Origin: Dorea phocaeensis
GTDB taxonomy: Bacteria; Bacillota; Clostridia; Lachnospirales; Lachnospiraceae
Direction of reading: 5' to 3'
DNA length: 59,392 nucleotides
Assembly (NCBI RefSeq): GCF_900240315.1
Contig: NZ_OEPZ01000006.1
Location: 60,645 to 120,036, forward strand
Made by a program: the position numbers and the translations under genes. How positions within the stretch are numbered: position 1 is the stretch's first letter; every line of letters begins with the position of its first letter. The notes below the pieces were generated by a model. It was given only the letters and a program-made list of their open reading frames with translations, was not told the DNA's origin and ran no database searches. Of the stretch, positions 24,102 to 33,752 are shown piece by piece.

Positions 24102-25706
24102 CTAGTTGAGATGTACTCCAGCTGCCTTCTCGATTTCGATTCCTGCTTTGTATCTCTCGATAAAGGTCTCGAATCCCTTCACATCCTCTGCGTCTGGGCT
24201 CATGCTTTCCCCTGTATCTCCGTGGAATACACGGTTTCCAAGGAAGTCGCCAAGGCTTTCACCTTCTGCTTTATGAAGCATGTAGGATGCCAGAAGAGCC
24301 ATTCCCCAAGGACCACCCTCTCCGGCTGTCTTCATAACAGATACCGGTGTGTCGATGGCTGCCGCGAGAAGCTTCTGTCCCACACCTTTGGTCTTGAACA
24401 GACCGCCGTGTCCCATAATGGTATCGATCGCAACATTTTCCTCTTTCAGAAGAATATCCATTCCCACTTTCAGAGCTCCAAGCGCTGTGGAGAGGTTTGC
24501 TCTCATAAAGTTTGCAAGATTGAAATTGCTCTTTGGTGTACGGACAAACATTGGTCTTCCTTCTTCTACACCGGTAATATTCTCTCCAGAGAGATATCCG
24601 TAAGAAAGAAGTCCGCCGCAGTCAACGTCTCCTTCCAATGCCTTGTTGTACAGAGTTCCGAACAGCTTGTTCATATCTACGTCGATTCCGAAGCTCTCTG
24701 CGAACTCGCGGAAAATTCCTACCCATGCATTTAAGTCGGATGTACAGTTATTTGCATGAACCATACCTACCAGACTTCCATCTGGTGTCGTTACCATATC
24801 AATCTCTTTGTGTACTTTCTGAAGTGCATGCTCCAGTACGATCATTGCAAAGATTGAGGTTCCTGCAGATACGTTTCCTGTTCTTCTTGCCACACTGTTA
24901 GTCGCTGCCATTCCTGTTCCTGCATCACCTTCCGGTGGACAAAGAGGAACGCCTGCTTCTAATGCACCGCTCTCATCTAAAAGTTTTGCACCTTCTGCTG
25001 TCAAAGTACCAGCCTCTTCTCCTGCCGTCTTTACAACCGGAAGAATCTCGGTCAGTGTCCATGGGAACTTCTTGTCTGCAATCAGTTCGTCGAACTTCTG
25101 AACCATAGCTGCATCGTAGTTGCCTGTCTCCATATCGATTGGGAACATACCGGAAGCGTCTCCTACTCCCAGCACCTTCTCCCCTGTCAGCTGCCAGTGA
25201 ATGTATCCGGCAAGGGTCGTAATATAATCAATGTCTTTTACATGCTCTTCGCCATTTAAAATTGCCTGGTAAAGATGTGCAATACTCCATCTCTCAGGAA
25301 TATTGTACTGGAAGAGTTCTGTCAGCGCCTCAGCTGCAGGACCTGTGGTGTTATTTCTCCAGGTACGGAATGGAACCAGTAAGTTTCCTTCCTTATCAAA
25401 TGCCATGTATCCATGCATCATAGCGCTGAATCCGATAGCTCCGATCTTCGTCAGCTTCACGCCGTATTTTGCGTTCACGTCCTCGGTCATTTTGCGGTAG
25501 CTGTCCCGAAGTCCGGTCCAGATATCGTCTAATGTATATGTCCAGATTCCATTATCCAGACGGTTCTCCCACTCGTGATCGCCGGAAGCGATTGGGTTAT
25601 GATCTTCATCGATCAGAACCGCTTTGATTCTGGTGGAACCAAATTCCAGTCCGAGAACTGCTTTACCGCTCTCGATGACTGCTTTGATCTGCTCATTACT
25701 GCTCAT
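24102..25706 (-). CDS. FGGY-family carbohydrate kinase, probable ribulokinase
   Basis: A 534-aa two-domain sugar kinase. The N-terminal ATPase-fold half shows [17 protein letters not shown] and [16 protein letters not shown]; the C-terminal half shows [22 protein letters not shown] and [16 protein letters not shown] (adenosine-binding region, about 455-475). It should phosphorylate L-ribulose from AraA to L-ribulose-5-phosphate. It looks more like the xylulokinase/gluconokinase branch than E. coli AraB, resembling the non-orthologous ribulokinase AraK of Clostridium. The 24-base gap to araA fits tight co-expression. The role rests on operon context, so I leave the symbol open. Confidence 0.85.
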   Translation of the reverse strand: MSSNEQIKAVIESGKAVLGLEFGSTRIKAVLIDEDHNPIASGDHEWENRLDNGIWTYTLDDIWTGLRDSYRKMTEDVNAKYGVKLTKIGAIGFSAMMHGYMAFDKEGNLLVPFRTWRNNTTGPAAEALTELFQYNIPERWSIAHLYQAILNGEEHVKDIDYITTLAGYIHWQLTGEKVLGVGDASGMFPIDMETGNYDAAMVQKFDELIADKKFPWTLTEILPVVKTAGEEAGTLTAEGAKLLDESGALEAGVPLCPPEGDAGTGMAATNSVARRTGNVSAGTSIFAMIVLEHALQKVHKEIDMVTTPDGSLVGMVHANNCTSDLNAWVGIFREFAESFGIDVDMNKLFGTLYNKALEGDVDCGGLLSYGYLSGENITGVEEGRPMFVRTPKSNFNLANFMRANLSTALGALKVGMDILLKEENVAIDTIMGHGGLFKTKGVGQKLLAAAIDTPVSVMKTAGEGGPWGMALLASYMLHKAEGESLGDFLGNRVFHGDTGESMSPDAEDVKGFETFIERYKAGIEIEKAAGVHLN

Positions 25707-25730
25707 CTTTATATCTCCCTTTCTTATCTA

Positions 25731-27230
25731 TTATCTACGGTATACCGCATCGTTCCAACGCAGTTCATTCTTGAACTGGCGGATATTGGTATTCTTATCA
25801 ATGTATACAGCTTCGATTCCCATAGCTTCTGCCCAGTCACCCATCTGCTCTGCCGTTAAGTCATAAGAGAATGCTGTGTGATGTGCGCCGCCTGCCAGGA
25901 TCCATGCTTCTGCGCCTGTCTGAAGGTTCGGCTGCGGTGTCCAGAATGCAGTTGCAACCGGAAGCTTCGGCATCGGTTTCTCGGTCTTCTTGCAGTCTAC
26001 ATCATTGATGATCAGCCGGAAACGATCTCCCAGGTCAATGAGGGATGTCGCAATCGCCGGACCTGTCTTAGAAGTAAATACCAGTCTTGCCGGATCCTCT
26101 CTGTCACCCATGGACAATGGCTGGCATTTGATGCTGATCGGTCCGTCTGCAATCGTCGGACACACCTCTAGCATGTGCGCCTGCAGAATTCCTTCTTTAC
26201 CCGGAACCAGATTGTAGGTGTAGTCTTCCATAAAGGAAGTTCCCTTGGCATCCTTTACGCCCTGTGCCATAACCTTCATTACACGAACCATGGCTGCCGT
26301 CTTCCAGTCTCCTTCTCCACCAAATCCGTAACCTTTCTCCATCAGTCTCTGGATTGCAAGTCCCGGAAGCTGCTGAAGCGCTCCCAGATCTCCGAAGTGG
26401 GTTACGATTGCCTGATAATTCTTCTCTTCTAAGAAACGCTCGAATCCGATCTCAATTCCAGCCTGAACAGCTACGTGTCTGCGGAATTCTTTCTCATCTC
26501 TTCCTTCCAGAAGGATGTCATATTTATCGTAATATTCTTCTACCAGCGTATCAATATCTGCCTGAGAAACGCAAGCCACAGCTTCTGCAATCTCGTTCAC
26601 TGGATAAGCGTCTACTTCCCATCCGAACTTGATCTGTGCCTCTACTTTGTCGCCTTCGGTAACGGCTACATTTCTCATATTGTCTGCAATACGCATTACA
26701 CGCACGTGACGGCTCTCAACTACGCCGACTGCTGTGCGCATCCAGTCGCCGATCCGCTTCTGAACGTCTGCATCTTCCCAGTAGCCCATCACGATCTTTC
26801 TGACCTTTCCAAGACGGGTAAAGATATGTCCGAATTCCCGGTCTCCGTGAGCTGCCTGGTTCTCATTCATAAAGTCCATATCAATGGTATCGTATGGAAT
26901 CTCTCGGTTGAACTGGGTATGGAAGTGAAGAAGTGGCTTTCTGTACTCCTGAAGTCCCATAATCCATGATTTTGCAGGAGAAAATGTGTGACACCAGGTA
27001 ATTACACCTGCACAATTCTCGTCATTGTTTGCTTCATTGAAAGTCTTTCTGATCATCTCGTTCGTCAGAAGCGTTGGCTTCCACACTAATTCAAAAGGAA
27101 GATTTCCAGATGCATTTAAGCGCTCCACCATAATTTGGGAATGCTCTGCTACATGCTCTAAGCATTCATCTCCATACAGATCCTGAGATCCTGTACAGAA
27201 CCAAAACTGATATTTTTTCGTTGTTAACAT
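25731..27230 (-). CDS. araA: L-arabinose isomerase
   Basis: A 499-aa Mn-dependent isomerase converting L-arabinose to L-ribulose. Family hallmarks are the N-terminus YQFWFCTGSQDLYG, WCHTFSPAKSWI, LLHFHTQFNREIPYDTIDMDFMN (about 95-118), GFGGEGDWKTAA (about 303-314, active-site Glu), SFMEDYTYNLVPG (about 333) and ILAGGAHHTAFSYDL (about 445-459). Length is exactly that of E. coli and Bacillus AraA. It begins the catabolic part of the operon after the second permease, from which it is separated by a hairpin. Confidence 0.97.
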   Translation of the reverse strand: MLTTKKYQFWFCTGSQDLYGDECLEHVAEHSQIMVERLNASGNLPFELVWKPTLLTNEMIRKTFNEANNDENCAGVITWCHTFSPAKSWIMGLQEYRKPLLHFHTQFNREIPYDTIDMDFMNENQAAHGDREFGHIFTRLGKVRKIVMGYWEDADVQKRIGDWMRTAVGVVESRHVRVMRIADNMRNVAVTEGDKVEAQIKFGWEVDAYPVNEIAEAVACVSQADIDTLVEEYYDKYDILLEGRDEKEFRRHVAVQAGIEIGFERFLEEKNYQAIVTHFGDLGALQQLPGLAIQRLMEKGYGFGGEGDWKTAAMVRVMKVMAQGVKDAKGTSFMEDYTYNLVPGKEGILQAHMLEVCPTIADGPISIKCQPLSMGDREDPARLVFTSKTGPAIATSLIDLGDRFRLIINDVDCKKTEKPMPKLPVATAFWTPQPNLQTGAEAWILAGGAHHTAFSYDLTAEQMGDWAEAMGIEAVYIDKNTNIRQFKNELRWNDAVYRR

Positions 27231-27285
27231 AGAACCTGTCCCTTTCTATTCCATTGATATTTTGATATTTTCATTTTTTATAACA

Positions 27286-27329
27286 CATAAAACGATGTAC
27301 AGACCTTTTCTCCCGACCTGCACATCGTT
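27286..27329 (-). terminator. Partial terminator between permease and araA
   Basis: AACGATGTGCAG (minus, 27329-27318) pairs with CTGTACATCGTT (27302-27291, one G-U pair), followed by TTTTATG. The short T-run suggests partial termination, lowering araA-kinase-araD relative to the transporter or marking a processing point. Confidence 0.55.
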
Positions 27330-27335
27330 CTTTAC

Positions 27336-28379
27336 TTAGTTAGACTTACTCTTACGTGCCATTATCACACTCTGGATTACGAGGAACAGACACAGCATTG
27401 CTGCAACTGTAATTCCTGTCCACCATGCCTGATCAAGTCCGGCAGAAGATACAATATTCTGAATTGTACTCAGTGACATAACACCGAAGAAGGTTCCGAT
27501 AATGTTACCTACACCTCCGGTCAGAAGTGTTCCACCGATAATGGATGACGCAATTGCGTTCATTTCCATACCTGTTGCATGGGATGGAGCTCCTGAACCT
27601 ACGTGAAGGAAGTATACATATCCTCCGATTCCTGCCAAAAGTCCACAAAGCAGGTGCGCGATAAAGCGTGTTTTCTTTACATTGATACCAAGCATCAATG
27701 CGCTCTGTCCATTTCCACCTACTGCGTAGAAGCTTCTTCCAAGCTTAGTGTAACGCAGTGCGAAGAATAATGCGATTACTAAAACTACGGCTACGATTAC
27801 ACCGATCTCTACATAAGCGTCTACATATTTGCCAACTCTGTTGACTGTTCCAATTCCCGGAACAATCACACGAGTATCTTTTAATGCCACAAATGCTTCA
27901 TTCTCTACGTTGAATGGGTTTGTATGTACAATCGTTGTCATACCACGGGCAAAGAACATTCCTGCCAATGATACGATGAACGGCTGGATGTCAAGGTATG
28001 CTACCAGATATCCTTGAACCAGACCAAATGCAAGACCGATACCAACTGCAATCAGAAGGGAAACGAATACATTTCCGCCCATCTTGTCAAGGTATACTGC
28101 ACAACACATACTTACAAGAGCTGCTACACCACCGACAGAAATATCAATACTTCCCGTGATCATAACCAAACTCATTCCACAAGACGCGATCAAAAGCGCT
28201 GCATTGGCATTTAAGATATTAAAGAATGTCTGTGGTTTTAAGAAACCACCGCCCTGGAATACAATTGCTCCGATATACATCAGGAAGAATACAATCACGG
28301 TAATCATCAGAAGCAGATTTGTATCTGACATGTTTTTCAATCTATTCTTACCGGTTGCTGTCTTATTCATTTTAGCCAT
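27336..28379 (-). CDS. Sugar ABC transporter permease (YjfF-like)
   Basis: A 347-aa permease of the ribose/galactofuranose (BPD_transp_2) type with 8-10 membrane helices. I chose ATG 28379, nine bases after AAAGGAGG, giving a one-base gap from the upstream permease gene. Family features are GMSLVMITGSIDISVGGVAA (about 70-90), FIVSLAGMFFARGM, LRYTKLGRSFYAVGGN and ASSIIGGTLLTGGVGNIIGT (about 280-300). With the other permease it would form a heterodimeric channel, as in E. coli YtfT/YjfF, which imports galactofuranose. Confidence 0.9.
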   Translation of the reverse strand: MAKMNKTATGKNRLKNMSDTNLLLMITVIVFFLMYIGAIVFQGGGFLKPQTFFNILNANAALLIASCGMSLVMITGSIDISVGGVAALVSMCCAVYLDKMGGNVFVSLLIAVGIGLAFGLVQGYLVAYLDIQPFIVSLAGMFFARGMTTIVHTNPFNVENEAFVALKDTRVIVPGIGTVNRVGKYVDAYVEIGVIVAVVLVIALFFALRYTKLGRSFYAVGGNGQSALMLGINVKKTRFIAHLLCGLLAGIGGYVYFLHVGSGAPSHATGMEMNAIASSIIGGTLLTGGVGNIIGTFFGVMSLSTIQNIVSSAGLDQAWWTGITVAAMLCLFLVIQSVIMARKSKSN

Positions 28380-28380
28380 T

Positions 28381-29445
28381 TTAAGCAACCTCCTTTGCCT
28401 GTGGTTTTAACTTCTTTGCCAAACCGGCAAATTTCTTTCTTACGACCGGAGCACTGCTGACAACAAGTGCAATAACAACGACTGCCTTATATGCAGAAAG
28501 TGCTGCAGAATCTACGTTGAACTTGTAAAGTGTTGTTGTCAGGAACTGAATTACGTATGCACCTAAGATAGAAGCAGCCATGTTGAACTTACCACCACTT
28601 AATGCGTTACCACCAAGCGCTACTGCAAGGATTGCATCCATCTCGATATCTTTTGCGATAACAGAGTAGTTGATGGAAGACAGACGGCTTACCTTGATCA
28701 GACCTACAACAGCTACACACAATCCTAAGATTACGAAAGCCAGGAATTTGATGAATGCAGGGTTCAAACCATTTAATCTGGAAGAACTTGCATTGATACC
28801 TACTGCCTGTGTATATAATCCAAGGTTCGTGTATTTCAGAGCTAATCCTGTGACTAATACACAAATCAGCATAATAAATACCGGTGTTGGAATCGGAATT
28901 CCAGGGATAAATCCACCGTATACTCCAAAGGACTCTTCACTGATTACCGGCAGCTCATTGTTGTTTATCCAAGCTGCGATAGAACGACCTGCTGTAAATA
29001 AAATCAGCGTTGCGATCATTGGCTGAATATTAAACTTTGCAACCAAAAGTCCGTTAAATGCACCACATGCCATTGCTGCCAGACATGCTACTAAAAATGC
29101 TACGATTACTGGTGCCTGTAATGTCTCTGGACGAGAGTTTGTTCCGCAAAGTACACGAAGAATAACGGAACCTGCGATAGCTACTGTCGCACCCACACTG
29201 ATATCCTGTCCACCGGAAGCCGCTGTAACAAGCGTCATACCGATTGCAAGAATTGCAAGCTCTGAACCGTAGTCCAGAATTGTGATCAGATAACCAGACA
29301 GAACTGGATTTCCAGCGCTGTTAACATCCATTGTAACTTTATAGAAAGACGGATCTACGATCAGGTTAAATAACGCAAGAAGCACCAATGCCACGATCGG
29401 AATGAAGATCTGTTTTCCTCTCATTTTATTTGTAATGTTCTTCAT
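28381..29445 (-). CDS. Sugar ABC transporter permease (YtfT-like)
   Basis: A 354-aa inner-membrane permease of the BPD_transp_2 family. Motifs are AIGMTLVTAASGGQDISVGAT (about 65-88), FNIQPMIATLILFTAGRSIA, LKYTNLGLYTQAVGIN and EMDAILAVALGGNALSGGKF (about 265-285). It lies directly between the ATPase gene (two-base gap) and the second permease (one-base gap), so the transporter core is a tight cistron group. A heterodimeric permease pair is typical of furanose-type importers rather than AraFGH, which has one permease. Confidence 0.9.
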   Translation of the reverse strand: MKNITNKMRGKQIFIPIVALVLLALFNLIVDPSFYKVTMDVNSAGNPVLSGYLITILDYGSELAILAIGMTLVTAASGGQDISVGATVAIAGSVILRVLCGTNSRPETLQAPVIVAFLVACLAAMACGAFNGLLVAKFNIQPMIATLILFTAGRSIAAWINNNELPVISEESFGVYGGFIPGIPIPTPVFIMLICVLVTGLALKYTNLGLYTQAVGINASSSRLNGLNPAFIKFLAFVILGLCVAVVGLIKVSRLSSINYSVIAKDIEMDAILAVALGGNALSGGKFNMAASILGAYVIQFLTTTLYKFNVDSAALSAYKAVVVIALVVSSAPVVRKKFAGLAKKLKPQAKEVA

Positions 29446-29447
29446 AA

Positions 29448-30962
29448 TTAATTGTCACCTCCGGCAATTGTTGCCATAATACCGCTCTGCGTCAACTCAT
29501 CACCGGTCAGTTCTCCAACGACCTTGCGGTCGCGCATAACAACCAGACGAGAACAGGTACGGAGCATCTCATCCGTCTCAGAAGAGATAAATGTAACACT
29601 CATACCTTCTGAAGCAAGCTTCAATACTAATTTCTGAATTTCTACTTTTGTACCTACGTCGATACCTCTTGTAGGCTCATCCAAGATCAAGTACTCCGGA
29701 TGGGTCAGAAGCCAGCGTGCAAGAATTACTTTCTGCTGGTTACCACCGGACAATGCTTTGATCGGAGTATCTGCAGATGCAGTTTTGATTTCCAGAAGTT
29801 TGATATATTCTTCTGCGAATTTATTCTTCTCAGCTTTAGAGAATGGACGGAAGAATCCACGCAGTACCTGTGCTGCAAGGATAATGTTGTCTCTTACAGA
29901 CATATCTCCAACGATACCATCCAGCTTCCGGTCTTCCGGCAGGTATGCAATTCCCTGTTTCATTGCATCTAATGGTTTGGAAATCTTTACTTCTTTTCCA
30001 TTCTTCTTTAACTTACCATGAATAACTCTGTCAGCTCCAAAGATTGCACGAACACATTCACTACGTCCGGAACCGAGAAGTCCGGTAAAGCCGTTAACCT
30101 CTCCCTTCTTAATATAGAAGTCAAACGGTTTGATTCCTGCGTTACTCTGCAGTCCTTCTGCTTCAAAGAGTGACTCTCCACTGTCTTTTCCTTCATATAC
30201 TTTCTGTTCGCCCTTGATATCGGACATATCATCTAATTCCTTACCAAGCATCGTTGCAACAAGCTTCACTCTTGGCAGGTCCTTGATTTCATATTCACCG
30301 ACAAGCTTACCATCTCTTAAGACTGTAATCTTATCACATACCTCGTATACCTGATCCAGGAAGTGGGTTACGAAGATAATACCAACTCCTTTTGCTTTCA
30401 GGTCACGCATCAATACGAAGAGCTTCTCTACTTCCTGTTCGTCCAGAGAAGAGGTTGGCTCATCTAAAATTAAAACTTTACAATCCATATCAACAGCACG
30501 GGCAATTGCTACCATCTGCTGAATTGCGATTGAACAGCTTGATAACTGCTGTGTTGCTTTCGCTGGAATATCGAGGGATTTGAGGATCTTATCTGCATCC
30601 TCATTCATCTTCTTCCAGTTCGCGCAGACTCCTTTTCCACGTCCGATATACATGTTCTCTGCTACAGAGAGATTCGGACATAATGTAATCTCCTGATATA
30701 CAGTACTGATACCAAGATTCTGAGCATCCTGAGGGGAGCGGATTACTGCCGCCTTATCAAGACCTTTCAGATAAATTTCTCCTTCGTCTTTCTCATACAC
30801 TCCGGTTAACACCTTAATCAGAGTCGATTTTCCGGCTCCATTTTCGCCCATCAACGCGTGGATCTCACCCTCACACAATGTAAAATCTACTGCCTGCAGC
30901 GCACGGACACCGGGAAAGCTCTTGTGTATATTTCTCATTTCCAATACAGATTTCTCTTTCAC
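29448..30962 (-). CDS. Sugar ABC transporter ATP-binding protein (YtfR/MglA-like)
   Basis: A 504-aa double-NBD ATPase energising pentose/hexose import. I chose GTG 30962 (VKEKSVLEMRNIHKSF), preceded by AGAGGTGA; a longer reading lacks a site. NBD1 has Walker A GENGAGKST and Walker B LILDEPTSSLD but a degenerate signature (CSIAIQQMV). NBD2 has a degenerate Walker A (GLLGSGRSE) yet a full signature LSGGNQQKV and Walker B LILDEPTRGID. This complementary pattern, one competent composite site, is normal for RbsA/MglA-type ATPases. It follows the binding-protein gene after a GC-rich stem-loop. Confidence 0.92.
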   Translation of the reverse strand: MKEKSVLEMRNIHKSFPGVRALQAVDFTLCEGEIHALMGENGAGKSTLIKVLTGVYEKDEGEIYLKGLDKAAVIRSPQDAQNLGISTVYQEITLCPNLSVAENMYIGRGKGVCANWKKMNEDADKILKSLDIPAKATQQLSSCSIAIQQMVAIARAVDMDCKVLILDEPTSSLDEQEVEKLFVLMRDLKAKGVGIIFVTHFLDQVYEVCDKITVLRDGKLVGEYEIKDLPRVKLVATMLGKELDDMSDIKGEQKVYEGKDSGESLFEAEGLQSNAGIKPFDFYIKKGEVNGFTGLLGSGRSECVRAIFGADRVIHGKLKKNGKEVKISKPLDAMKQGIAYLPEDRKLDGIVGDMSVRDNIILAAQVLRGFFRPFSKAEKNKFAEEYIKLLEIKTASADTPIKALSGGNQQKVILARWLLTHPEYLILDEPTRGIDVGTKVEIQKLVLKLASEGMSVTFISSETDEMLRTCSRLVVMRDRKVVGELTGDELTQSGIMATIAGGDN

Positions 30963-31013
30963 CAGCGTATTCACCTCTTTACCTTTATTTGCTGTGTCAC
31001 CTTTCACAGTAAC

Positions 31014-31038
31014 ACAGGCGCGGTAACCCCGCGCCTGT
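31014..31038. other. Stem-loop between binding protein and ABC ATPase genes
   Basis: ACAGGCGCGG (31014-31023) and CCGCGCCTGT (31029-31038) form a perfect 10-bp stem with a five-base loop. No T-run follows on the minus strand. Such hairpins commonly protect the upstream mRNA so that binding protein is made in excess over the transporter core. Confidence 0.7.
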
Positions 31039-31075
31039 TAACAGTCACTTAGACACCATTTACTTCATATCCAAA

Positions 31076-32071
31076 TTAGATTCCGTATGTATCAACATCT
31101 TCCTGTGTGATTGTTGTAGCATCAAATCCTTTTTCTTCCATGACGATTGTCTTCTCTTCGATTTCTTCACCCTTTTCGATCTTCTGGATTACTTCATCGA
31201 TATATTTAGCCTGGAATGGGTTACACTGTCCATCGTAGTTCCAGTTCTGAGCAAGCAGTTCTTCTAATGCCCACTTGTTGCAGTCGAATCCCATGATAAC
31301 AACGTCCTTGCCAACTCCGTGAGACATGTTTGCTTTGTCAAGAGCTGCTACAGCACCTTTTGCCATATCGTCGTTCTCAGCGTAGATTACGTTGAACTTC
31401 TGTCCTGCATCGATAGCGGACTGAACGATCTGCTGTGCTTTCTCTGCGTTCCACTCTGCTGTCTGCTGTGTAACGATGTTCCATCCTTCTTCTTTTGCCA
31501 TAACATCTAATGCTTCAGAACGTCCCTTCTGTGCAGCAGATCCCATAACTCCCTGAAGGTGAATGATGTTGTACTCGCTAAGCTCCTGATCTTTCAACCA
31601 TGTAGCTGCTGTCTCACCTTCTTTTTTCATATCAGATACGATAGATGCTTCGTAAAGCTCTTCGTCTGCATCGATTGTACGGTCGAACAGGACAACTCTT
31701 GTTCCAGCATCCTGAGCATCTTTCAGTACAGAATCCCATCCAGATGTATCAGCTGCGGATAACAGTAAGTAGTCAACACCGTCCTGAATGAATTTCTGAG
31801 CTGCTGTGATCTGCTCATCGTTCTTAAGGCTGTATGCGAAAGAAGCATCATATCCATTCTCTTTTGTGAACATTTCTTTTAAGTCTTTGTCGTTTGCTGT
31901 ACGGAATCCAGACTCGTTAGGGTCGTTGTTGATGATACCAACTTTGATCAGACCGCCATCTTTTCCGCCGTCTTTTGCTTCTTCAGCTGGCTCTTCTTTT
32001 CCGCCACATCCCATTGCCATTGTTGCAACCATTGCTGAGCATAACAATACGCTTACGATTTTTCTTTTCAT
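31076..32071 (-). CDS. Sugar-binding lipoprotein of the ABC importer (YtfQ-like)
   Basis: A 331-aa periplasmic-binding-protein family (type 1, ribose/galactofuranose) lipoprotein. The signal peptide ends in the lipobox AMGC with Cys22, which would be lipid-modified and hold the protein on the outer face of the membrane. Domain features are KVGIINNDPNESGFR (about 42-56), VDYLLLSAADTSGW, VVLFDRTIDADEE (sugar-contact region), NIIHLQGVMGSAAQKGRSEA, VIYAENDDMAKGA and VIMGFDCN. It is closely similar in layout to the membrane-anchored sensor encoded at 35442-36506. Probable ligand: L-arabinofuranose. First gene of the transport and catabolic unit. Confidence 0.92.
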   Translation of the reverse strand: MKRKIVSVLLCSAMVATMAMGCGGKEEPAEEAKDGGKDGGLIKVGIINNDPNESGFRTANDKDLKEMFTKENGYDASFAYSLKNDEQITAAQKFIQDGVDYLLLSAADTSGWDSVLKDAQDAGTRVVLFDRTIDADEELYEASIVSDMKKEGETAATWLKDQELSEYNIIHLQGVMGSAAQKGRSEALDVMAKEEGWNIVTQQTAEWNAEKAQQIVQSAIDAGQKFNVIYAENDDMAKGAVAALDKANMSHGVGKDVVIMGFDCNKWALEELLAQNWNYDGQCNPFQAKYIDEVIQKIEKGEEIEEKTIVMEEKGFDATTITQEDVDTYGI

Positions 32072-32146
32072 TGTGAAAATCCTCCCTTTATATAGTTTCT
32101 CTTTTTTTGCCCGGTACTTTTGTTTTCCGTTCCGGTTGTTGAGATT

Positions 32147-32175
32147 AATATACGGAATTTTTCACATTTTTGAAA
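32147..32175 (-). promoter_or_regulatory. Promoter of the arabinose transport/catabolism operon
   Basis: TTTCAA at 32175-32170, 17-base spacer, TATATT at 32152-32147. The good -10 but poor -35 fits an activator-dependent promoter, plausibly driven by the YesN-type regulator encoded just upstream. An A-rich tract (minus strand, about 32190-32234) precedes it. Confidence 0.5.
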
Positions 32176-32234
32176 CCAGCTATCTTCTGTAAAAGGTTTA
32201 TATTTTTTTTATTTTTTTATTTTTTTGTGTTTTT

Positions 32235-33716
32235 TTACGAAAATTTTGTGTTTTTTTTAGATGGAATCATAATAGTTGCTTCCGTCCCTACATTTTCCTC
32301 GCTTTCAATCTCTAAGCCGTACTCTTCTCCGTAATAATACTTGATCCTCTGATTTACATTTGCCAGTCCAAAGCTGTCGCTGCCTCTCTGCTCAATCGGT
32401 GTTTCTATATTCTCTCTTAACGCCTTAAGCGTCTCTGGCGGCATTCCTTTTCCATTATCTTCCACCTTGAATACCAGACAGCTTCCTTCCTGATATCCCC
32501 AGACACGAATCCGGCTCTTCCCTCTTTTCTTCTTCACACCATGATAGAGGGCATTTTCCACTAACGGCTGTAAGAGAAGCTTCGGAATCATACATTCTGA
32601 GATTTCTTTTTCCATTTCAATCTCATACTCCATGATATCCTGATAGCGAAAGCCCTGAATCTTCAGGTAGCTTTCTATATGGGAACGCTCTTCCCTTACC
32701 GTCATAAAATCCTTTCCTGCTGCCAGCATCGTCCGAAAGAAATCGGACAAATCTGTTACCATAGAAATAACATCTTCACTTCGGTCGTCCTCTGCCAGCC
32801 ACACAATGGAGTCCAACGTATTGTAAAGAAAATGAGGATTGATCTGCTCCTGCAAAAGCCTGGTTTCAACCAAATGCAGATTCTTCTCTTTCTCCTTAAT
32901 ATTTTCCACCAGCGTTCCGATCTCTTCCGTCATATTATTAAAGCTGTCTGACAGTACCTGAACTTCCCGGATATTAGCATTGCCCGCCCGCGCGGTAAAA
33001 TCTCCTTCTCCTACTTTTTCTGTCTGATCGCACAGATTCTGAATCGGCTCTGTAATGCTTTCAAACGCCCGCATCGTCAATACAACCGCCAGATAAACGG
33101 CTTCTGCCGCAACCAGCAGGCACAGAAGCAGAACCCTTATATTTCGCTTCTCCTGCAGGATGGAGATCTGCTGAAGCTGCGCCGTCTCCACACGGATATA
33201 TTCTCGAATGCCTTCATCGATAATCGTTGTCAGCATATAGATATTATCTTCCAGATACTGCATATTTTCTTCATAGACTCCGCTTCCCTGAATCATATCT
33301 TCCAGCGTCTCCAAATTAAGTTCCAGCACATTCAGTGTGTTAGAAAGTCTTCGGATCTGATTCTGATTCATATCCACGGCCGTCATATCCGACAGTTCCC
33401 TGCATCCGCTTCGCAAATCCTCTATGGCTTCATAAGGATTGACCGTCACTACACCGTTGACCATGATCTCTCCGTCTCCGAGATCCTGGAACTCTTCTTT
33501 CTGTACAACGGCAAGATAGGTGCTGTAATCCATCGATTCTTTAAAATTCAAACGGTCGTTTGCATAGGTAATACTCTTGGTAATCTCTGAATAAGTAGCG
33601 GTCGCGCTGATCATTGAATGGATACTGTACACCAGCGCAAAAAACATCGGAAGAAACACCGCCAGCGCGATGATAACCAGCTTTGTATTCAGCGATATTT
33701 TCTTCTTTTCCTTCAT
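32235..33716 (-). CDS. YesM-family sensor histidine kinase (AraS-like)
   Basis: A 493-aa membrane kinase. ATG 33716 has GGAAGGG upstream; a TTG seven codons earlier is not needed. Layout is TM1 about 13-33, an extracytoplasmic helical sensor about 34-190, TM2 about 192-215, HAMP about 218-270, a coiled linker, a His-kinase domain with QINPHFLYNT (phospho-acceptor His295), and a HATPase with N-box LLQPLVENAL and G-box VEDNGKGM. It lacks its own sugar-binding domain. It is encoded with a YesN-type regulator and an anchored binding protein, the arrangement of the Geobacillus AraPST system controlling arabinose uptake. Confidence 0.92.
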   Translation of the reverse strand: MKEKKKISLNTKLVIIALAVFLPMFFALVYSIHSMISATATYSEITKSITYANDRLNFKESMDYSTYLAVVQKEEFQDLGDGEIMVNGVVTVNPYEAIEDLRSGCRELSDMTAVDMNQNQIRRLSNTLNVLELNLETLEDMIQGSGVYEENMQYLEDNIYMLTTIIDEGIREYIRVETAQLQQISILQEKRNIRVLLLCLLVAAEAVYLAVVLTMRAFESITEPIQNLCDQTEKVGEGDFTARAGNANIREVQVLSDSFNNMTEEIGTLVENIKEKEKNLHLVETRLLQEQINPHFLYNTLDSIVWLAEDDRSEDVISMVTDLSDFFRTMLAAGKDFMTVREERSHIESYLKIQGFRYQDIMEYEIEMEKEISECMIPKLLLQPLVENALYHGVKKKRGKSRIRVWGYQEGSCLVFKVEDNGKGMPPETLKALRENIETPIEQRGSDSFGLANVNQRIKYYYGEEYGLEIESEENVGTEATIMIPSKKNTKFS

Positions 33717-33752
33717 ATGTCTATCCCTTCCCGGCAATTTTCTTCCTTTCTA

